Shown here: positions 60,603-64,000 of the stretch, in pieces
Numbering within the stretch: the first letter of the stretch is position 1
How the letters are laid out: each line of letters starts with the position of its first letter
Origin: Acidimicrobiales bacterium
GTDB taxonomy: Bacteria > Actinomycetota > Acidimicrobiia > Acidimicrobiales > SHLQ01
Direction of reading: 5' to 3'
Length of the DNA: 64,000 nucleotides
Assembly: GCA_020628865.1 (NCBI GenBank)
Contig: JAHDEJ010000006.1
Coordinates: forward strand, 126,004-190,003
Translations under genes and position numbers: made by a program
The notes under the pieces: generated by a model
What the model was told of the DNA's origin: nothing
Databases searched by the model: none
Seen by the model: only the letters and a program-made list of their open reading frames with translations

Positions 60603-61417
60603 CCGACGACCGCCGCAAGATCGAACTCGAGATCGAGGTGCCCGGCACCCCCGAGGCGGTGTGGCAGGCCATCGCCACCGGACCGGGCGTCAGCTCCTGG
60701 TACGTCCCGCACACGATCGAGCCAGTTGCCGGGGGAGCGATGACCGCCTCGTTCGGCGAGTCGCCGGAAATGCAGGTGAACGGCCGCGTCGCAGCGTGGG
60801 ACGCCCCCAACCGACTCGTGTTGGACGGTGGGGATCCGAGCGAGGGGCTCGTTTTCGAATGGCTGGTCGAGGCCCGCGACGGCGGAAGCTGCGTGGTGCG
60901 CCTCATCAACTCCGGATTCGGTCAGGGCGACGAATGGGACGACCAGTACGACGCCATGCACGAAGGCTGGCTGATCTTCCTGTCGAACCTGCGCCTCCAC
61001 CTGGCGCATCACGCCGGGGAAGCCGCCGTGCCCAGCCTCCCCATGACCTACGTGCCGGTCGATGCCGAGACTGCCTGGGAGACGCTCGCCGAGGCACTCG
61101 GCCTGCCGCCGACTGCGGACGAAGGCGCCGAGGTCGCAACTGCCGGCGATGGCGTGCCGAGGCTGGCGGGCACGGTGACGTCGATCGCAAACCCGAATGC
61201 CATCGATCGCACCGCCAAGTACCTGCTTCGGCTGGCGGAGCCACTGCCCGGAACCGCCTTCATCGGTGCCGAATCACACGGTGGGATGGCCGGCCTCTCG
61301 ATCTGGACGTACCTGTATGGGTCGGAAGCCGAGGGCGTCGCCACATCGATCAGCGGCGAGTTCCAGCGGATCCTCGATGAGGTGGCCGCCGGGTTCGCTC
61401 CGGACGAAGGCAGCTAG
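60599..61417 (+). CDS. SRPBCC (AHSA1/activator-type) protein
   Basis: 272 aa. KIELEIEVPGTPEAVWQAIATGPGVSSWYV starts the AHSA1-like helix-grip fold. A second domain (about 135-270) may be another such unit. ArsR-SRPBCC pairs are frequent; the SRPBCC member may bind the ligand or detoxify it. Its TAG stop overlaps in CTAG with the stop of the convergent homocysteine-methyltransferase-like gene. Confidence 0.85.
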   Translation: MTDDRRKIELEIEVPGTPEAVWQAIATGPGVSSWYVPHTIEPVAGGAMTASFGESPEMQVNGRVAAWDAPNRLVLDGGDPSEGLVFEWLVEARDGGSCVVRLINSGFGQGDEWDDQYDAMHEGWLIFLSNLRLHLAHHAGEAAVPSLPMTYVPVDAETAWETLAEALGLPPTADEGAEVATAGDGVPRLAGTVTSIANPNAIDRTAKYLLRLAEPLPGTAFIGAESHGGMAGLSIWTYLYGSEAEGVATSISGEFQRILDEVAAGFAPDEGS

Positions 61418-62322
61418 ACGGCCGAGGCGCTGCCGAGGTCGGCCAGGGCTGCGATGTGCTCGGGGAACATGTGGCAGCACCCACCGACGATCGACGAGCC
61501 ACTGGCGATCCAACCGGCGCAGATGTCGTGATACTCCGCCGGCGTGAGGTCCTCCCGGCGGCCGAGCACGACCTCGTTGGCGGCGTAGCCCTCCTGCTTG
61601 GGCACAAAGGCGTTGGCATACCCGCCGGTGAGGATGTCGGTCTCGGGGTCAAGGGCGGCGTGGACGTGCCCCAGCGCAATGGTGATCGCCTCCGGGGGCG
61701 AGCAGTTGAACAGCACCGCCGCCACCCGATCCTGCACCGCCGCCACCGCATCGGCGACCGACTCGCCCGAGCGCAGGTCGACGACGTCACCCGGCGGCTC
61801 GTCCGGCACGCTGAACGACATCCACAGCTCGGCGGACGGATCATGGCGATCGACCGCCGCCAGGATCGCCTCGGCCTCCGGGATCGAACTCACCGTTTCG
61901 CCGATCCACAGGTCGACGAACGGCGCCTGGGCGGCAACCAGCAGATCGAACATCGCCGGCGCATCTTCGGGCCGGAAGAGCTCGGGCTGGTAGCTACCGA
62001 ACAACGGGGGGAGTGATGCGGCCACGCGCACCGGGCGGTCCGCAGCCTCCGCCGCCTCGCGAGCCAGCCGCCCCGCCAGCGTGGCCAGCTCTGCTCCTCG
62101 CTCGAGGAACCGGTGCTCGCCGAGGTGGAACGGCGCAACCGCATATGAGTTGACGATGATCACGTCGGCCCCGGCGTCGATGAAGTCGACGTGCGCCCGG
62201 CGGACCGCATCGGGATCCTCCAAGAGGGCGAGCGCAGACCATTCGGGCTGACGGAACGGTGCCCCTGAGCGTTCCAGGTGCTTCCCCATGCCGCCGTCCA
62301 ACACGATGCGTTCTGCTGCCAT
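61414..62322 (-). CDS. Homocysteine S-methyltransferase family protein
   Basis: 302 aa from ATG 62322 (CAGACT 6 nt upstream). IVLDGGMGKHLERSG starts the fold, and zinc ligands are C207 (FNCSPP) and C282-C283 (GGCCHMFPEHI). Family members use S-methylmethionine, betaine or methyl-THF to methylate homocysteine or another thiol. It may use methyl groups from the methylamine pathway, though it is 35 kb from that block. Confidence 0.88.
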   Translation of the reverse strand: MAAERIVLDGGMGKHLERSGAPFRQPEWSALALLEDPDAVRRAHVDFIDAGADVIIVNSYAVAPFHLGEHRFLERGAELATLAGRLAREAAEAADRPVRVAASLPPLFGSYQPELFRPEDAPAMFDLLVAAQAPFVDLWIGETVSSIPEAEAILAAVDRHDPSAELWMSFSVPDEPPGDVVDLRSGESVADAVAAVQDRVAAVLFNCSPPEAITIALGHVHAALDPETDILTGGYANAFVPKQEGYAANEVVLGRREDLTPAEYHDICAGWIASGSSIVGGCCHMFPEHIAALADLGSASAV

Positions 62323-62415
62323 CCACCGAGTCTGGCCGATGGCACCTGTCGATCGGCACATGCCGGTCCCGGCAGCTCGTGCGAGTCGGCACTTCTGCCG
62401 AATTTCCTCCGTCCG

Positions 62416-62421
62416 TACGCT
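62416..62421 (+). promoter_or_regulatory. -10 box TACGCT of leaderless multicopper oxidase gene
   Basis: TACGCT ends exactly 6 nt before ATG 62428 and fixes the start of the multicopper oxidase, ruling out a longer upstream frame. Confidence 0.55.
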
Positions 62422-62427
62422 CCTCGC

Positions 62428-63903
62428 ATGGGCGAATCCGGGGATCAGATCGAACGGCCGGATGCGGCCACCACCGCCGCATGGTCGCGCCGGTCGTTCA
62501 CCATCGGGGCCCTTGCCCTCGGTGCAGCCGGCGGTGCCGGCTGGTGGGGGTACCGCCTGGCCACCGCCGGACCCGAGACCTTCGACACCAGCGCCATCAC
62601 GATCGCCGGCACGCTGCCCATCCCTCCGCTGCTCGAAGACACGGGAGAAGGCCTTCACCTCGTGGCGGCGGCGTCCACAACGGAATTCATCGACGGCGTG
62701 CCCAGCGCAACCTGGGGATTCAGTCAGCCCTTCCTCGGCCCCACCATTCGGGTGCGCTCCGGCCAATCCGTCCCGATCACGGTGACCAACGAGCTGGATG
62801 AGGCCATCACCTCGCACTGGCACGGGTTGCACATCCCCGGCAACATCGACGGCGGTCCGTTCAACCTCATCGCCCCCGGCGAGTCGTGGGATCTCACCAT
62901 GGAGATTGCGCAGCCGGCCTCGACGAACTGGTATCACAGCCACGTTCACGGACGAACCGGCCAGCACGTGATCCACGGCCTGGCGGGGATGTTCCTCATC
63001 GACGACGACAACGGCGACAGCCTCGGGCTGCCGAACAGCTACGGCGTCGACGACATCCCGCTGATCGTCCAGGATCGGACGTTCCTTGCCGACGGCACCA
63101 TGTACACCGACATCGGACGCAACGTGTTCCTCGGCGAGACGGTCGTCGTCAACGGCGTGATCGGTGCCGAACTCGACCTGCAGGCGAAACGCAACCGGCT
63201 CCGGCTGCTGAACGGGGCCAACGGACGCGTCTTCGAGTTCTTCTTCGACGATGGCTCCACGATGCAGAAGGTGGCGAGCGAGGGCGGGTTCCTCAACGCC
63301 CCGGTCGAGGTCGAGTCAGTCCGAATGAGCCCGGGTGAGCGGTGTGAGATCGTGCTCGACCTCACCGGCCGAGCGGTTGGCGACCAGCTGATCCTCCGAT
63401 CGCGAAACGTGAACGGCGACGGCGGGATGGAGGATGCGTTCGACATCCTGCGCATCTGGGTCACCGAAGCAATGCTCGAGAACCCGGCCTTGCCGTCCGT
63501 GATGAACGACGTCCCCGTGGGGTCCGAGCTGTTGGCCGCCGTCGACGTGGCCGCCGAGCGCAGCTTCACCCTCCGAGGCAACGCCATCAACGGTGAGGAA
63601 TTCGACCACGACCGGATCAACCATGCGACGCAACGCGGCGCGTGGGAGCTCTGGACGGTGAACGGCGGCGCGCACCCGTTCCACGTGCATGGCACGTCGT
63701 TCCTCGTCGTGTCGCAGAACGGTCGCGATCCTGCGCCGGAAGATGCGGGCTGGCGAGACACGATCAACGTCGGGAACGGCGTCGAACTGTTGATGCGGTT
63801 CGAACATGAGGCCCCGCCGGAGGCCACCTACATGTACCACTGCCACCTGATGGGGCACGAAGACGCCGGGATGATGGGCCAGTTCGCCGTCGTCGATGCC
63901 TAA
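62428..63903 (+). CDS. Tat-exported multicopper oxidase
   Basis: 491 aa. A twin-arginine signal (WSRRSFTIGALALGAAGG) leads to three cupredoxin domains. Copper sites: HWHGLH (H130, H132), WYHSHVHG (H170, H172), HPFHVHG (H416, H419, H421) and YHCHLMGHEDAGM (H471, C472, H473, H477, M482). The set includes type 1, 2 and 3 copper ligands. It may oxidise Cu(I), metals or phenolics outside the membrane (CueO/bilirubin-oxidase-like). A MerR-type regulator starts 49 nt downstream. Confidence 0.95.
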   Translation: MGESGDQIERPDAATTAAWSRRSFTIGALALGAAGGAGWWGYRLATAGPETFDTSAITIAGTLPIPPLLEDTGEGLHLVAAASTTEFIDGVPSATWGFSQPFLGPTIRVRSGQSVPITVTNELDEAITSHWHGLHIPGNIDGGPFNLIAPGESWDLTMEIAQPASTNWYHSHVHGRTGQHVIHGLAGMFLIDDDNGDSLGLPNSYGVDDIPLIVQDRTFLADGTMYTDIGRNVFLGETVVVNGVIGAELDLQAKRNRLRLLNGANGRVFEFFFDDGSTMQKVASEGGFLNAPVEVESVRMSPGERCEIVLDLTGRAVGDQLILRSRNVNGDGGMEDAFDILRIWVTEAMLENPALPSVMNDVPVGSELLAAVDVAAERSFTLRGNAINGEEFDHDRINHATQRGAWELWTVNGGAHPFHVHGTSFLVVSQNGRDPAPEDAGWRDTINVGNGVELLMRFEHEAPPEATYMYHCHLMGHEDAGMMGQFAVVDA

Positions 63904-63952
63904 ATCTGACCCAATGGTGAGGTTTTCTGAATCTGTACTATGGTAAAGGTTC

Positions 63953-64000
63953 ATGGACTCGGACGGGTTGCTCACGATCGGCACGCTTGCCGCCCGCACC
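63953..64000 (+). CDS. MerR-type regulator, truncated by window edge
   Basis: Only 16 codons are visible: MDSDGLLTIGTLAART, which is the start of a MerR-like helix-turn-helix (usually LLTIGELARRTGV). TACTAT lies 11 nt before the ATG. It may control the multicopper oxidase upstream or lie in the next operon; the ligand-binding part is beyond the edge. Confidence 0.65.
   Translation, partial: MDSDGLLTIGTLAART

Overview
The window is a gene-dense, high-GC chromosomal segment of an actinobacterium. The likeliest assignment is an Acidimicrobiia-like lineage, possibly marine. This is an inference from content: an F420-type luciferase-like oxidoreductase, a ClgR regulator beside a paired clpP1-clpP2, an actinobacterial LexA box in front of a DUF222/HNH gene, DivIVA motifs, lipoproteins with Thr/Ser-rich linkers, and many leaderless -10 promoters placed exactly 6 nt before a start codon. 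No rRNA, tRNA, CRISPR array or insertion sequence was found. The left edge cuts a RACo-type gene and the right edge cuts a MerR-type regulator.

Layout. (1) 1-9.8 kb: a corrinoid and folate one-carbon block on the minus strand. It has a corrinoid protein, DUF1638, a 'virulence factor' domain protein, a pterin-binding methyltransferase, and a [2Fe-2S]/ASKHA corrinoid activator that is truncated at the edge. A methylene-THF reductase and formate-THF ligase follow. A GGDEF-EAL gene and a cluster of palindromic repeats sit between the two groups. Matching pairs of operator-like sites lie upstream of the corrinoid operon and of fhs. (2) 9.8-24.2 kb: housekeeping and miscellaneous genes, including an LLM oxidoreductase, Rieske oxygenase, hydrolases, two CNNM/CorC proteins, an uncharacterised three-gene arrestin-like/ATPase operon, fructosamine kinase, clgR convergent with clpP1P2, a beta-lactamase-fold lipoprotein, and a questin-oxidase-like gene behind a MerR-type promoter. 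(3) 24.2-29.5 kb: a divergent GntR regulator and a dimethylglycine-dehydrogenase-like flavoprotein (FAD plus GcvT folate domains) followed by etfB and etfA. (4) 29.5-33.4 kb: an accessory patch with small orphan genes, a broken duplicate of the etfA 3' end, and a coupled PD-(D/E)XK nuclease-like/DUF3800 pair. (5) 33.5-48.8 kb: an aldo/keto reductase and many secreted or lipid-anchored proteins, with a frameshifted cNMP-binding gene and a second duplicated gene 3' end. (6) 48.8-64 kb: a GyrB-like ATPase fragment protein, an SOS-controlled DUF222/HNH gene, an RRM protein, a DUF4440-DivIVA fusion, a methyltransferase/thioesterase pair, a PhoD-like phosphatase, a secreted protein with a Shine-Dalgarno-sequestering hairpin, an ECF sigma factor fused to its own anti-sigma and membrane segments, an ArsR-SRPBCC operon, a homocysteine methyltransferase-family protein and a Tat-exported multicopper oxidase.

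How the genes may work together. The DMGDH-like enzyme would demethylate a methylated amine, give electrons to EtfAB and load the carbon on THF. The corrinoid block would move a methyl group from a substrate-specific methyltransferase (not seen here, perhaps beyond the left edge) to THF. MetF and Fhs would then oxidise or recycle methyl-THF and formyl-THF. Substrate identity (glycine betaine, dimethylglycine or other methylamines) is inferred from families and context, not proven by sequence.
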